A stretch of DNA of 14,708 nt, from contig CANROV010000035.1 of assembly GCA_947632315.1 (NCBI GenBank), positions 1 through 14,708 of the forward strand, read 5' to 3'. Below are positions 1-8,301 of this stretch, one piece after another. Numbering within the stretch: position 1 is the first letter of the stretch; each line of letters opens with the position of its first letter. The notes under the pieces were generated by a model, which saw only the letters and a program-made list of their open reading frames with translations, did not search any database and was not told the origin of the DNA. This stretch comes from Candidatus Gastranaerophilales bacterium. Lineage in GTDB: Bacteria; Cyanobacteriota; Vampirovibrionia; Gastranaerophilales; Gastranaerophilaceae. The position numbers and the translations under genes are program-made.

Positions 1-786
1 CCCGATTCAATATTAGACAGTCCTCAGGAAGAAGCGGACGGTATAGAAATACTCGTACAAATGGCAAAACAAGGAAAAATTGATCCTTGGAATATTGATA
101 TAGCTGATATCGCAAATAAATATATGCTTCATTTGGCAGAAAGTAAGTCAAATAATCTTAGAACCAGCTCAAGAGCATTATTTTTTCTTGCTGTTCTTCT
201 GAAATTAAAGTCAAATATATTAGTCGGACTTGATCCGATGGACTTTGAATCACAACAAAATCAACAGGATGATTTCTTTGATGATGATTTATCACCCGTG
301 GATGACTCGTATTATCAGGACTTTGCGGATAATGTAATTCCTATTAATGATATTATTCAAAGAAGAACAAGCGTAAAAGTAAACAGAAACAGAATTGTAA
401 CTTTAAAAGATTTGATTAGACAGTTAGAATTTTATGAAGAACTGGACAGAAAACAAAAATTTAAAAATTCTTTGGAACGTGCAAAAAGAAGAGTTCACAG
501 CTATAAGAATCTTTCAACTGACGATATCATTAACCTTGCACAGGAAGAGTATATTGAAAGCGGAATGAAGATACTTTATGAAAATCTTGTAAATATATTC
601 CAAAAAGAAGAAAAAGTCGAGTTAAAAACTCTGACATTGTTAGGTTTGGATGAAGTTACGGCTTATATTTCGCTTCTGTTTTTGACGGAAGAAAGTGATT
701 TTGAAATACAACAGGAAGAATTTTATTCTGATTTATATGTAATAAAATCGAAGCACGAAGAAACAGAGCAAAAGGAAACGGCATAG
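1..786 (+). CDS. scpA: Condensin subunit ScpA (5' partial)
   Basis: ScpA is the kleisin subunit of the SMC-ScpA-ScpB condensin, which compacts and separates daughter chromosomes. The reading frame is open back to base 1, so the ATG at 61 is internal and the true start lies to the left. The 20 codons before it continue the family N-terminus, and the IDPW segment (codons 28-31 of the visible frame) is the form I associate with cyanobacterial ScpA. This region should pack on the SMC head neck. The middle has a helical stretch (SSRALFFLAVLLKLKSN), then an acidic linker rich in D, Q and N (about codons 81-110), and a C-terminal winged-helix-like part from about codon 205. In all 261 codons are visible, close to full family length (about 240-270), so few residues should be missing. 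scpB follows after 8 bases, the usual scpAB order. Confidence 0.9.
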   Translation, partial: PDSILDSPQEEADGIEILVQMAKQGKIDPWNIDIADIANKYMLHLAESKSNNLRTSSRALFFLAVLLKLKSNILVGLDPMDFESQQNQQDDFFDDDLSPVDDSYYQDFADNVIPINDIIQRRTSVKVNRNRIVTLKDLIRQLEFYEELDRKQKFKNSLERAKRRVHSYKNLSTDDIINLAQEEYIESGMKILYENLVNIFQKEEKVELKTLTLLGLDEVTAYISLLFLTEESDFEIQQEEFYSDLYVIKSKHEETEQKETA

Positions 787-794
787 GCGGTAAT

Positions 795-1310
795 ATGGAT
801 TTAAAGTCTAGAATTGAAGCTGTTTTATTTGTTACGGGCAAAGCGGTAAGCTTGAAAGAAATTTCGGAAATATTGGAAGCGGATGAATCAGAGGTAGAAG
901 ATTCAATGCTTTCATTGATTATGGATTATTCATCACGTGACGGTGCGCTTGAAATAGATGATGAAGACGGATATATAATTCAAGTAAAAGAAGAATTTAT
1001 GGATATAGTTGAAAAATTATGTCCTGTTGATATTTCAAATGCTGCTTTAAAAACTTTAACCGTTATCGCATTAAAAGAACCAATAAGGCAGTCTGAATTA
1101 AAGGAATTAAGAGGTTCAACAGCTTATGACCACGTTCAGGAGCTTGAGAAAAAAGGACTAATATCAAGAAAAAAAGATAAAAACGGGCGTTCATATAACA
1201 TAAAAACCACCCCGAAATTTGAAGAATATTTTAAAATAAAAGGTAATGCCGAATTATTATCTAAGCTTGATACGAATAAATTATCCGAATTACTGGAGTT
1301 AAATAAATAA
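795..1310 (+). CDS. scpB: Condensin subunit ScpB
   Basis: ScpB dimers bind the central part of ScpA and complete the SMC condensin. The protein has 171 residues, slightly shorter than many ScpB proteins (about 180-200). It opens with the family start MDLKSRIEAVLFVTGKAVSL, which begins the first winged-helix domain. The second winged helix is visible at about residues 95-150, with ALKTLTVIALKEPIRQSELK followed by the RGS segment that corresponds to the common 'IRG' motif, and then a short charged tail. The ATG at 795 is 8 bases after the scpA stop, with only a weak purine patch (GGCGG) before it, so translation is probably coupled to scpA. The context of scpA upstream makes the assignment firm. 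Confidence 0.92.
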   Translation: MDLKSRIEAVLFVTGKAVSLKEISEILEADESEVEDSMLSLIMDYSSRDGALEIDDEDGYIIQVKEEFMDIVEKLCPVDISNAALKTLTVIALKEPIRQSELKELRGSTAYDHVQELEKKGLISRKKDKNGRSYNIKTTPKFEEYFKIKGNAELLSKLDTNKLSELLELNK

Positions 1311-1324
1311 CAAAAGGAGAATAT

Positions 1325-2899
1325 ATGGCAACAAGACGAAATGAAAATTTAGTGGAATTTGAAAATTCCGAAACAGAAGAAATGAAACAACGAAAAGAAA
1401 CAAATGCTTCAAGATTGTTTCTGTTAATAGGTATTGTTATAATTATATGTATAGCAGTATTTGTTTTCGTAAAAAATGTTTTGCCCGATAAATTAATGGA
1501 AGACGGGCAGAGAGCGCTTAATAACGGTGATGCTCAAAAAGCATTAAGCATATTTAAGAAGGTTGAATCTTTAAGACCTTATGAAAATAAACCGATATAT
1601 TTTCAAGCGCTTGCATTATCAAAACTTCCGCCTACTTTTGAAAATCAAAAAGCTTTATATGAAATAGCTCAGTTAGATGATGTTGAAGATGCTTCTGAAA
1701 TTGCTGAAAAAATTCTTCTTGATATGAGAAGTCAGTTAGACGGACAAGCAGGCCCTAATTATATTGATAATGTTTTGTATGAAAACCAGCTTATCAGATG
1801 GAATAATTCTCAACCTGTAAAATTTTATGTTCAAAATTCAAAAAGAGTTCCTCAAGAATTTATAGATGTTGCGAGAAATGAATTTCAGCATTGGCAAGAT
1901 GCATCCGGCAATTTGATAAACTTTAGAGAAGTATCATCTTCACGTGATGCTGATATTATTCTTGATTTTGTTGATGATGTATCTTCAAAAAATAATTTTG
2001 AACCTTTAAGAGCAGGTATTACCACTCCTTTAATGCGTGGTGATGTTTTGAACAGAATGGATATTAAAATAAAAGCTTCTGATAATTCAGGTAATTATTA
2101 TCCTATAGAAAAAATCAGAGGTGTTATTCAGCATGAAATCGGGCATGCTTTAGGTTTGTTCGGTCACAGCTCTCATCCTGAAGATGTTATGTATATCGGT
2201 TACGATTATATTGGTGACGATACTTTTGAAAGACCTATTACCGAAAGAGATATTAATACTTTAAGATTACTATACAGAATGATTCCTGATGCTATTAATG
2301 TTCCTTTAAAAGAGAGCGATTATAATAATATGTTTTATCATTATATTATAACCGATTATCCCGGTGAAAACTTTGACCATGAAATCCTAAGATTAATGGA
2401 AAATTTAAAACATGATAAAAGAAACATTGTTAACTGGGTTGATTTAGCTATTAACTACGGTTTAAAGAAACAATATGCACGTTCAAACTATATTTTAAAT
2501 AATGTTTTACCTCAAACTTCTAATGATTTACAAAATCAATTCGTAGTTTTATATAATTTAGCGGCAAATTACTATAAATTAAAAGAATACGATACTTCTT
2601 TAAAATATTTAAATCTTGCTCAAGAATTATATATTGATATGGATACTGAAATACTTGAATCATTTTTGGATTTAAGAATGAATAGAATCGGTCGTGGTTT
2701 TGAAAAATTAAAAGAATTACAAAAAGAACATCCTGAAAATATTGAAGTAGCTTTAAAACTTGCAGGACTTTATTATAAAAGAAATAATAAAAAAGATGCA
2801 GAGTTTGTAATTGAGAAGTTATTAAAAGTTAATCCGGATGCAATCAGAGACAGACGTGTATTAAAATACAAGGTTGCAAAAGAAAAAGTAGACGCTTAA
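1325..2899 (+). CDS. Membrane-anchored M10-like zinc metallopeptidase with TPRs
   Basis: This is a 524-residue predicted protease. It has a charged N-terminus (1-30, several K/R), one transmembrane helix (about 31-49), a helical TPR-like segment (about 55-135), a matrixin-like peptidase domain (about 145-320) and a second TPR-like array (about 366-510). The zinc motif at residues 270-281 reads HEIGHALGLFGH, giving ligands H270 and H274, catalytic base E271, and M289 in the Met-turn (DVMY). The third histidine is H281, one residue later than in the classic HExxHxxGxxH; H284 is another candidate. Positive charge before the helix suggests the peptidase lies outside the cytoplasm, which is inference. 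A good Shine-Dalgarno (AAGGAGA, 1314-1320) sits 4 bases before the ATG and 14 bases separate it from scpB, so it probably shares the scpAB transcript. Its substrate is unknown. The stop overlaps that of rimO. Confidence 0.82.
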   Translation: MATRRNENLVEFENSETEEMKQRKETNASRLFLLIGIVIIICIAVFVFVKNVLPDKLMEDGQRALNNGDAQKALSIFKKVESLRPYENKPIYFQALALSKLPPTFENQKALYEIAQLDDVEDASEIAEKILLDMRSQLDGQAGPNYIDNVLYENQLIRWNNSQPVKFYVQNSKRVPQEFIDVARNEFQHWQDASGNLINFREVSSSRDADIILDFVDDVSSKNNFEPLRAGITTPLMRGDVLNRMDIKIKASDNSGNYYPIEKIRGVIQHEIGHALGLFGHSSHPEDVMYIGYDYIGDDTFERPITERDINTLRLLYRMIPDAINVPLKESDYNNMFYHYIITDYPGENFDHEILRLMENLKHDKRNIVNWVDLAINYGLKKQYARSNYILNNVLPQTSNDLQNQFVVLYNLAANYYKLKEYDTSLKYLNLAQELYIDMDTEILESFLDLRMNRIGRGFEKLKELQKEHPENIEVALKLAGLYYKRNNKKDAEFVIEKLLKVNPDAIRDRRVLKYKVAKEKVDA

Positions 2900-4200
2900 T
2901 ATTGACCTTGTAAATCATATTCTACAGCTCCCGTTATTTTAGCGGTAATTATATCACCGGGGATAACGGGAGTTGTTGTATTTATATAAATTATACCGTC
3001 CACTTCGGGTGCATCTTTATATGTTCTTGCAATAACCATTCCGTTATCATTTATTGATTCGATTATGCAGTCAATTTTTTTTCCAATCATTTTTTCATTT
3101 AATGATTTTGATATTTTTTGCTGAAGAAGCATTAATGATTTTTTTCTTTGTTTTTTTACTTTCGCACTTATTTGCGGTTTTAATTTATAACTTATTGTAT
3201 TTTTTTCTTTTGAATACTCAAAAATACCTACTCTATCAAGTTTCATTTCTTCTATAAAATTATAAAGCTGTTTGAAATCTTCTTCTGTTTCTCCGGGGTA
3301 GCCTGTGATAAATGTTGTTCTTATTGCAACATCAGGTATATATTTCCTTATTTTTCGGATAAGTTTTTTGTAATCTAAAACAGGTCTGTTCATAAGTCTT
3401 AATACATTTTCACTAACATGCTGGAGAGGAACATCTATATATTTAACTACTTTATCAAGTTTATTGATAGTCTTTAAAAGCTCATCATCCAGCATTGTTG
3501 GGTATGTATATAAAACTCTTATCCAGCATAAAGCTTCTATTTTATTAAGTTCAATAAGTAATTCTTTCAAAGATGGTTTAGAATATATATCTTTACCGTA
3601 GCTTGTAGTGTCTTGAGCAATAAGACAAATTTCCGTTACTCCTTTTTTTACGAGATTTTTAACTTCTTCTATGATATTTTCCATTTTCCTTGACTTATAA
3701 GGTCCTCGTATTTGAGGAATAACGCAGTATCCGCATTGAAAATTACATCCGTCTGCTATTTTTACGTATGAGCTTGCCCCCATTGTTATTTGCTGGCGTT
3801 CTATATTCTCAGGATAATTATATATTGGTGTTTCACTTACTTCATAAACTTGTTCTTTTGTTTTTGTTATCTTTTTTATTATTTCGGATATTTTATTTAA
3901 TTCTGAAATTCCTACAAATCCTATTGCTTCAGGTATAAGTTCTTGTAATTCTTTTTTATATTTTTGAGCTAAACATCCTGTTATTATAACTTTTTTCCCT
4001 GCGTTAATCATGTTAAAAATACTTTGTACTGATTCTTTTTCTGCGTCGTGAATAAAAGAGCAGGTATTTATTATGACAATATCAGCTTTTGATTCATCAA
4101 GTGTTATTCTAAAATTATTTTTTATTAGTTCTCCCAGCATTAATTCGGAATCAACCAAATTTTTTGCACAGCCGTGATTTATTAAAGCTATTTGATGCAT
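2896..4200 (-). CDS. rimO: Ribosomal protein S12 methylthiotransferase RimO
   Basis: RimO is a radical-SAM enzyme that adds a methylthio group to the beta carbon of a conserved aspartate in ribosomal protein S12, using two 4Fe-4S clusters. All three domains are visible in 434 residues. The N-terminal UPF0004 domain has cluster cysteines C11, C47 and C76, and its GCAKNLVDSE motif separates RimO from MiaB. The radical-SAM core carries CNFQCGYC with C152, C156 and C159, followed by the RG of VIPQIRG. A C-terminal TRAM domain runs from about 367 to 434 and ends in EYDLQGQY. The start codon overlaps the upstream glycosyltransferase stop by one base (TAATG), so translation is probably coupled. It is the last gene of the mutS operon as laid out here. 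Its stop overlaps the convergent peptidase gene. Confidence 0.95.
   Translation of the reverse strand: MHQIALINHGCAKNLVDSELMLGELIKNNFRITLDESKADIVIINTCSFIHDAEKESVQSIFNMINAGKKVIITGCLAQKYKKELQELIPEAIGFVGISELNKISEIIKKITKTKEQVYEVSETPIYNYPENIERQQITMGASSYVKIADGCNFQCGYCVIPQIRGPYKSRKMENIIEEVKNLVKKGVTEICLIAQDTTSYGKDIYSKPSLKELLIELNKIEALCWIRVLYTYPTMLDDELLKTINKLDKVVKYIDVPLQHVSENVLRLMNRPVLDYKKLIRKIRKYIPDVAIRTTFITGYPGETEEDFKQLYNFIEEMKLDRVGIFEYSKEKNTISYKLKPQISAKVKKQRKKSLMLLQQKISKSLNEKMIGKKIDCIIESINDNGMVIARTYKDAPEVDGIIYINTTTPVIPGDIITAKITGAVEYDLQGQY
2924..2976 (+). terminator. Long inverted repeat, candidate terminator inside the rimO 3' end
   Basis: CTCCCGTTAT (2928-2937) and ATAACGGGAG (2963-2972) are perfect 10-base inverted arms. 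On the + strand they extend outward by one G-U and three Watson-Crick pairs to 2924 and 2976. The 25-base loop holds a second small stem (CGGT 2943-2946 with ACCG 2956-2959). It starts 24 bases after the stop of the + strand peptidase gene and is followed by a partly T-rich stretch from 2977, so it could end the scpAB-peptidase transcript while also coding for the RimO TRAM domain. On the - strand no T-run follows. The inverted repeat is seen directly; terminator activity is inferred and the T-run is poor. Confidence 0.42.
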
Positions 4201-5696
4201 TATATATTCTTTCTTTTATATATTTTGTTTCTGTTAATTTCTTGTACTAATGAATAATTATTTTCTATCATCTCACAAAAATTTTGTGCATAATCGCAAA
4301 AAGTTTTGTATCCGTATTCAATTGTACTTAAAGGAGTTATAACAATATATTCAGGTTTATTTTCTTCAAAATGAGTTAAAATATTTTTTTCTTTTAATAT
4401 GTCAAGATAATATAACGGGATTAATGAATGATAATGATTATCTGATTTTCTGCCGGTAATAAAATTAATCATGGCTCCTTCCGGTAATACCAGGACGGTG
4501 TCTGCTTTTTGTGTATTGTTAATTATATATTCTGAAATATTTTTAATAGGCATTCCGTCTTTTTTATAGGTATATATATTTCCTTTTTCTGTTTCAAGCA
4601 GATAGTTTCTCTCTGAAAGCGAGCTGAAATCTTTATCCGCAAAAAATAATATCAGGGCAATCAGAATTAAGTATTGTATATTTGAAGTTATTTTAGTTTG
4701 TTTTAGTAAAACCAATGTATTTAATATAACAATCGGGAGTACAAACGCACCCATGTGTTCCGAATTTAAAAACATTATAAATTTTATTGAAGCTAATATT
4801 GCCGATAATGAAAATGTGAATAATATTTTATTATTAATAATTTTTTTATATAAGCAGATGAACATTATTAGATTAATAAAAGGCAGAAGTCCTAACAGTA
4901 AAAAAACAGGTTTGTTTAAAAAGCGGAAAATATTCTGTACATTAAAGAAAAACAAATGAAGAGTAGGTGCAGAAAACATTCTCAGCATATAAATTGAAGC
5001 TGTTTTTAATTCCGTTAAATTAAGTCCCTGCAGGAATAAAACTTGAAAGGACAATAAAGGGAATGCAAGAAAGCATATTAACGATTTAATTTTTTCTTTT
5101 GGCGAAAGTTGTTTAACAAGTATAAAAAATAAAACAAAGCAGTATAATATAAATTCGTATTTATTAATAATGCTTAATCCTGCAAAGAGGCAGGCAAAGT
5201 ATGCCATTTTTTTATTATCTGTTTTCAGATACATTAATAAGAATAACAATGATAACAGGAATGACGACAAAGCGTAGCTAAGCCCGTATGAGTATGTAAT
5301 ATTTGAATTAAATAAAAATGTTGTAAAGACCAGAGAAAATATTGTTAATGATGATGTTAAAAAGGCGAAATATTTATTTAAGATTTGTTTTGAAATGAAG
5401 TAAAGAGTAATAACTATAATATAAGAATTTATAATACCGGCGATATACAGAGTATTAATTTTCTGTCCGAAAAGTGTAAATAATATTGCATTAAACTGAT
5501 AAGAAAAAGGTGCATAAATATTAAAAATATTTTTATAGAGAATTTCTCCGTTAACAACTTGTTGTGCAAGATAGAATTCTCTTCCGGTGTCAATAGATAA
5601 GATTCCCTGATGTAAAAAGAAAAATGGTAATAAACATAAAAAAATGAGAGTAATAATAAAAAACAAACCGGAATCATATTTAACAAACTTAAGCAT
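4200..5696 (-). CDS. GT-C type membrane glycosyltransferase (PMT/ArnT-like)
   Basis: This is a multi-pass membrane protein of 498 residues with about ten to eleven hydrophobic helices followed by a soluble C-terminal domain (about 365-498). The first extracytoplasmic loop has the acidic pair of GT-C enzymes (IDTGREFYLAQ, D36 and E40) and, further on, an aromatic/proline segment (NIYAPFSY). Family members move a sugar from a polyprenyl-phosphate donor to lipid, glycan or protein on the outer face of the inner membrane; donor and acceptor here cannot be told. The C-terminal part (VLVLPEGAMINFITGR, later a YIVITPLSTIEYGY segment) resembles that of bacterial family-39-like proteins. The frame can be extended to a TTG at 5741 inside mutS, but the ATG at 5696 fits better: it avoids a 35-base overlap, leaves a 10-base gap from mutS and puts a short cytoplasmic tail before helix 1. 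The stop overlaps the rimO ATG. Confidence 0.72.
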   Translation of the reverse strand: MLKFVKYDSGLFFIITLIFLCLLPFFFLHQGILSIDTGREFYLAQQVVNGEILYKNIFNIYAPFSYQFNAILFTLFGQKINTLYIAGIINSYIIVITLYFISKQILNKYFAFLTSSLTIFSLVFTTFLFNSNITYSYGLSYALSSFLLSLLFLLMYLKTDNKKMAYFACLFAGLSIINKYEFILYCFVLFFILVKQLSPKEKIKSLICFLAFPLLSFQVLFLQGLNLTELKTASIYMLRMFSAPTLHLFFFNVQNIFRFLNKPVFLLLGLLPFINLIMFICLYKKIINNKILFTFSLSAILASIKFIMFLNSEHMGAFVLPIVILNTLVLLKQTKITSNIQYLILIALILFFADKDFSSLSERNYLLETEKGNIYTYKKDGMPIKNISEYIINNTQKADTVLVLPEGAMINFITGRKSDNHYHSLIPLYYLDILKEKNILTHFEENKPEYIVITPLSTIEYGYKTFCDYAQNFCEMIENNYSLVQEINRNKIYKRKNI

Positions 5697-5706
5697 AAGA
5701 GACTTT

Positions 5707-8280
5707 CTAATCAAACGATAATGATAATTGAGGTGAATCAATGGAATTTTGTTTTGATTTACGTGAGGATAAGTCTTTAGATAAATCTTTTTGCATTTTT
5801 GTCATCATATTTTGTGCTTTATTAATAACGATTTCCGGCAGACCCGCCATTTTAGCTACCTGTATGCCGTAGCTTTTACTGGCAGAGCCTTCAATAACTT
5901 TTCTTAAAAAGATTATTTCACCGTTTTCTTCTGCCATGGTAATTCTGTAATTTTTAATTCTATCAAATGTTTTGGGCATAACATTAAGTTCATGGTAGTG
6001 AGTAGCAAAAATAGTTCTGGCTTTAATTTTTTCTGCTATATATTCAGCGACAGCCCAGGCAATAGCAACACCATCATAAGTAGAAGTTCCACGTCCTATT
6101 TCATCAAGGAGGATAAGACTTTTTTCCGTAGCACTGTTTAATATATAAGCAGTTTCGCTCATTTCCACCATAAATGTAGATTGACCCAGTGATAAATCGT
6201 CACTTGCTCCGACTCTTGTAAAAATTTTATCCGTAATACCGATTTTTGCATAACTTGCCGGAACGAATGAACCTATTTGAGCCATAAGCACTATAAGTGC
6301 ATTTTGCCTCATATAAGTAGATTTCCCTGCCATATTAGGCCCTGTTAATATCATAAATTGGGTATCTTCTTGTTTGTTGGAATCTGCTTTTATTTTTAAA
6401 TCGTTAGGAACGTACTGACCCATAGGAAGTATTTTTTCAACGACGGGGTGACGTCCGTCTTTTATATATATTTCATTTGAATCAGTTACTTCAGGTCTTA
6501 CATAATCAGATTCTATTGCACAATTTGCAAATGATAATAAAACATCCGCTGCCGATATAAAATGAGAAGTTTCTTTAATTAAATCAACAAAAGACTTTGA
6601 ATATTCAACCAAATCAGAGAATATTTTTTGTTCTGATTCAATGATTTTTAATTTCGCCGAGAGAACATCATTTTCATGTTTTTTTAATTCTTCCGTTGTA
6701 TATCTTTCGGCATTGGTAAGTGTTTGTTTCCTTACGTAATTCATAGGAACCTGATTAAGGTTAGATTTTGTTATTTCAATAAAGAATCCGAAATTTCTGT
6801 TATAACTTACTTTTAAATTTTTAATTCCTGTTGTAATACGTTCTTGTTCTTCATATTTTTGCTGCCATTCTTCGCTGCCTGATAAAAGGTTTTTAAAGTA
6901 ATCCAATTCAGAGCTGACTTCTTCTTTAATAAAACCTCCGTCTTTTGTATTAGCAGGCGGGTCATCAATTATTGTTCTTTGTATTGTTCCGGCAAAATCG
7001 TATAAATCGTCGCCGTTAGGTATAAATTTATTCAAATATTCACTTTTAAATGTTTTAAATATGCTTTGAAAATTCGGAATCAGAAGAAAAGTATCTTTTA
7101 ATGATATGAAATCTCTCGGATTAATAGTACCGTTAGTTAATTTTACGGATAATCTTTCTATATCCGAGCATCTTTCAAGCAAGTTAGCAAGATTAATTCT
7201 GGATTGTGAATTATCAATAAGTTCCTGAACAGCTTCTTGTCTTTTGTTTATTTCGTTAATATCTTTAATGGGCTGAGTTATCCAAGATTTTAAAAGTCTT
7301 GAACCCATAACTGTTTTAACCTTATCTATAGCCCAGAATAAGCTTCCGTATTTATTTTTTTCTCGTGCTGTTTCAGTTAATTCCAAATTTCTTCTTGTAT
7401 TAATATCAATTGAGACATATTCGGATACGGAGTATGGTTTTATAACATCAAATTTAGGCAATAATCCTTTTTGAGTTTCAAACAGGTAGTTTAGAATTGC
7501 GCCTGCAGCTAAAAAAGCAGGTTTGTATTCATTATATCCGAATGATTCAAGTGATACTACATTAAACACTTTTTTTATATTTTCAACGGCGTTAATTTCA
7601 TCAAAGTATGCTAAAGGAATTTTTGTACAAGGGTAGAGGGATGTAATTGAATCGGGAAGATTTATTTTTTCTTCCGGTACTATTTGAAAAGGCTGGATTT
7701 TTTGTTTTTTTATAGGCCCTAAAACTTCTGATGGCTTAATTCTGGCAAGTTCGGATGAAATATCTTCCAAAGCCCCCTTTGTTATTTTAAATTCACCTGT
7801 AGTAATATCCGTATAAGCAAGACCATAAATGTTATTAATATTAATTAAAGCTGCAAGGTAGTTATTACCTGTAGGTTCTAAAAGGTTAAGTTCAGTGATT
7901 GTACCTGCCGTGATAGTTTTTACTATATCTCTTTTTACAACTCCTTTAGCTTCTTTAGGGTCTTCAAGCTGTTCACATATAGCTACCTTATAATTTTTAT
8001 TTAATAATTTAGGGATATACATGTTAATAGATTTAACAGGGATACCTGCCATGGGAATTTTACCAATCTTACCGCCGTCTTTATGGGTAAGAGTTAAACC
8101 GAGTTCTTTTGCGAACAAAATAGCATCTTCAAAGAATCCTTCATAAAAATCACCCAGTCTGTATAAAAGAACAACACCTTGATATTGTTTTTTTATTGAA
8201 AGAAACTGTTGAAACATTGGTGTTGCAAGTTTAAAATCAACATCGCAACTATTTGAATTCTTGATTTCTTCATACATCAT
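5707..8280 (-). CDS. mutS: DNA mismatch repair protein MutS
   Basis: MutS recognises base mismatches and small loops after replication and recruits MutL. From the ATG at 8280 it has 857 residues, the usual size. The mismatch-reading Phe-X-Glu motif is in GDFYE (F45, E47). Connector, lever and clamp domains fill the middle. The ATPase domain has Walker A GPNMAGKST (about 647-655), the STFMVEMSE segment (about 701-709), Walker B LILLDE (D726, E727) and the THYHEL H-loop (H761). The extreme C-terminus QLSLSF (851-856) fits a sliding-clamp binding hexapeptide. A frame extension reaches a TTG at 8319 but has no ribosome site and would run into the leader of the divergent gene. The doublet ATGATG at 8280/8277 is more likely, though it also lacks a clear Shine-Dalgarno. 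It heads the operon mutS, glycosyltransferase, rimO. Confidence 0.95.
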   Translation of the reverse strand: MMYEEIKNSNSCDVDFKLATPMFQQFLSIKKQYQGVVLLYRLGDFYEGFFEDAILFAKELGLTLTHKDGGKIGKIPMAGIPVKSINMYIPKLLNKNYKVAICEQLEDPKEAKGVVKRDIVKTITAGTITELNLLEPTGNNYLAALININNIYGLAYTDITTGEFKITKGALEDISSELARIKPSEVLGPIKKQKIQPFQIVPEEKINLPDSITSLYPCTKIPLAYFDEINAVENIKKVFNVVSLESFGYNEYKPAFLAAGAILNYLFETQKGLLPKFDVIKPYSVSEYVSIDINTRRNLELTETAREKNKYGSLFWAIDKVKTVMGSRLLKSWITQPIKDINEINKRQEAVQELIDNSQSRINLANLLERCSDIERLSVKLTNGTINPRDFISLKDTFLLIPNFQSIFKTFKSEYLNKFIPNGDDLYDFAGTIQRTIIDDPPANTKDGGFIKEEVSSELDYFKNLLSGSEEWQQKYEEQERITTGIKNLKVSYNRNFGFFIEITKSNLNQVPMNYVRKQTLTNAERYTTEELKKHENDVLSAKLKIIESEQKIFSDLVEYSKSFVDLIKETSHFISAADVLLSFANCAIESDYVRPEVTDSNEIYIKDGRHPVVEKILPMGQYVPNDLKIKADSNKQEDTQFMILTGPNMAGKSTYMRQNALIVLMAQIGSFVPASYAKIGITDKIFTRVGASDDLSLGQSTFMVEMSETAYILNSATEKSLILLDEIGRGTSTYDGVAIAWAVAEYIAEKIKARTIFATHYHELNVMPKTFDRIKNYRITMAEENGEIIFLRKVIEGSASKSYGIQVAKMAGLPEIVINKAQNMMTKMQKDLSKDLSSRKSKQNSIDSPQLSLSFD

Positions 8281-8289
8281 AGCTATACT
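8261..8289 (+). promoter_or_regulatory. Candidate sigma-70 promoter for the 8340 gene
   Basis: TTGATT (8261-8266), a 17-base spacer and TATACT (8284-8289) make a good vegetative promoter, placing the start of transcription near 8296 and leaving a leader of about 44 bases before the ATG at 8340. The -35 element lies inside the first codons of the divergent mutS gene. Assigned by eye in an AT-rich setting. Confidence 0.45.
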
Positions 8290-8295
8290 TAATGT

Positions 8296-8301
8296 ATTAT
8301 A
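8296..8301 (-). promoter_or_regulatory. mutS: Candidate -10 box for mutS
   Basis: On the - strand TATAAT (8301 down to 8296) lies 15 bases before the mutS ATG at 8280, which would give a leader of only about 9 bases. The nearest TTGAAA (8319-8314) is just 12 bases upstream, so no well-spaced -35 is seen. An alternative reading uses that TTGAAA with TACATT at 17 bases. The call is weak. Confidence 0.25.

Noticed and set aside
3054..3257. Opposite-strand ORF rich in F, L and I inside rimO
   Set aside because: It mirrors the A-rich lysine codons of rimO and has no ribosome site or family likeness.
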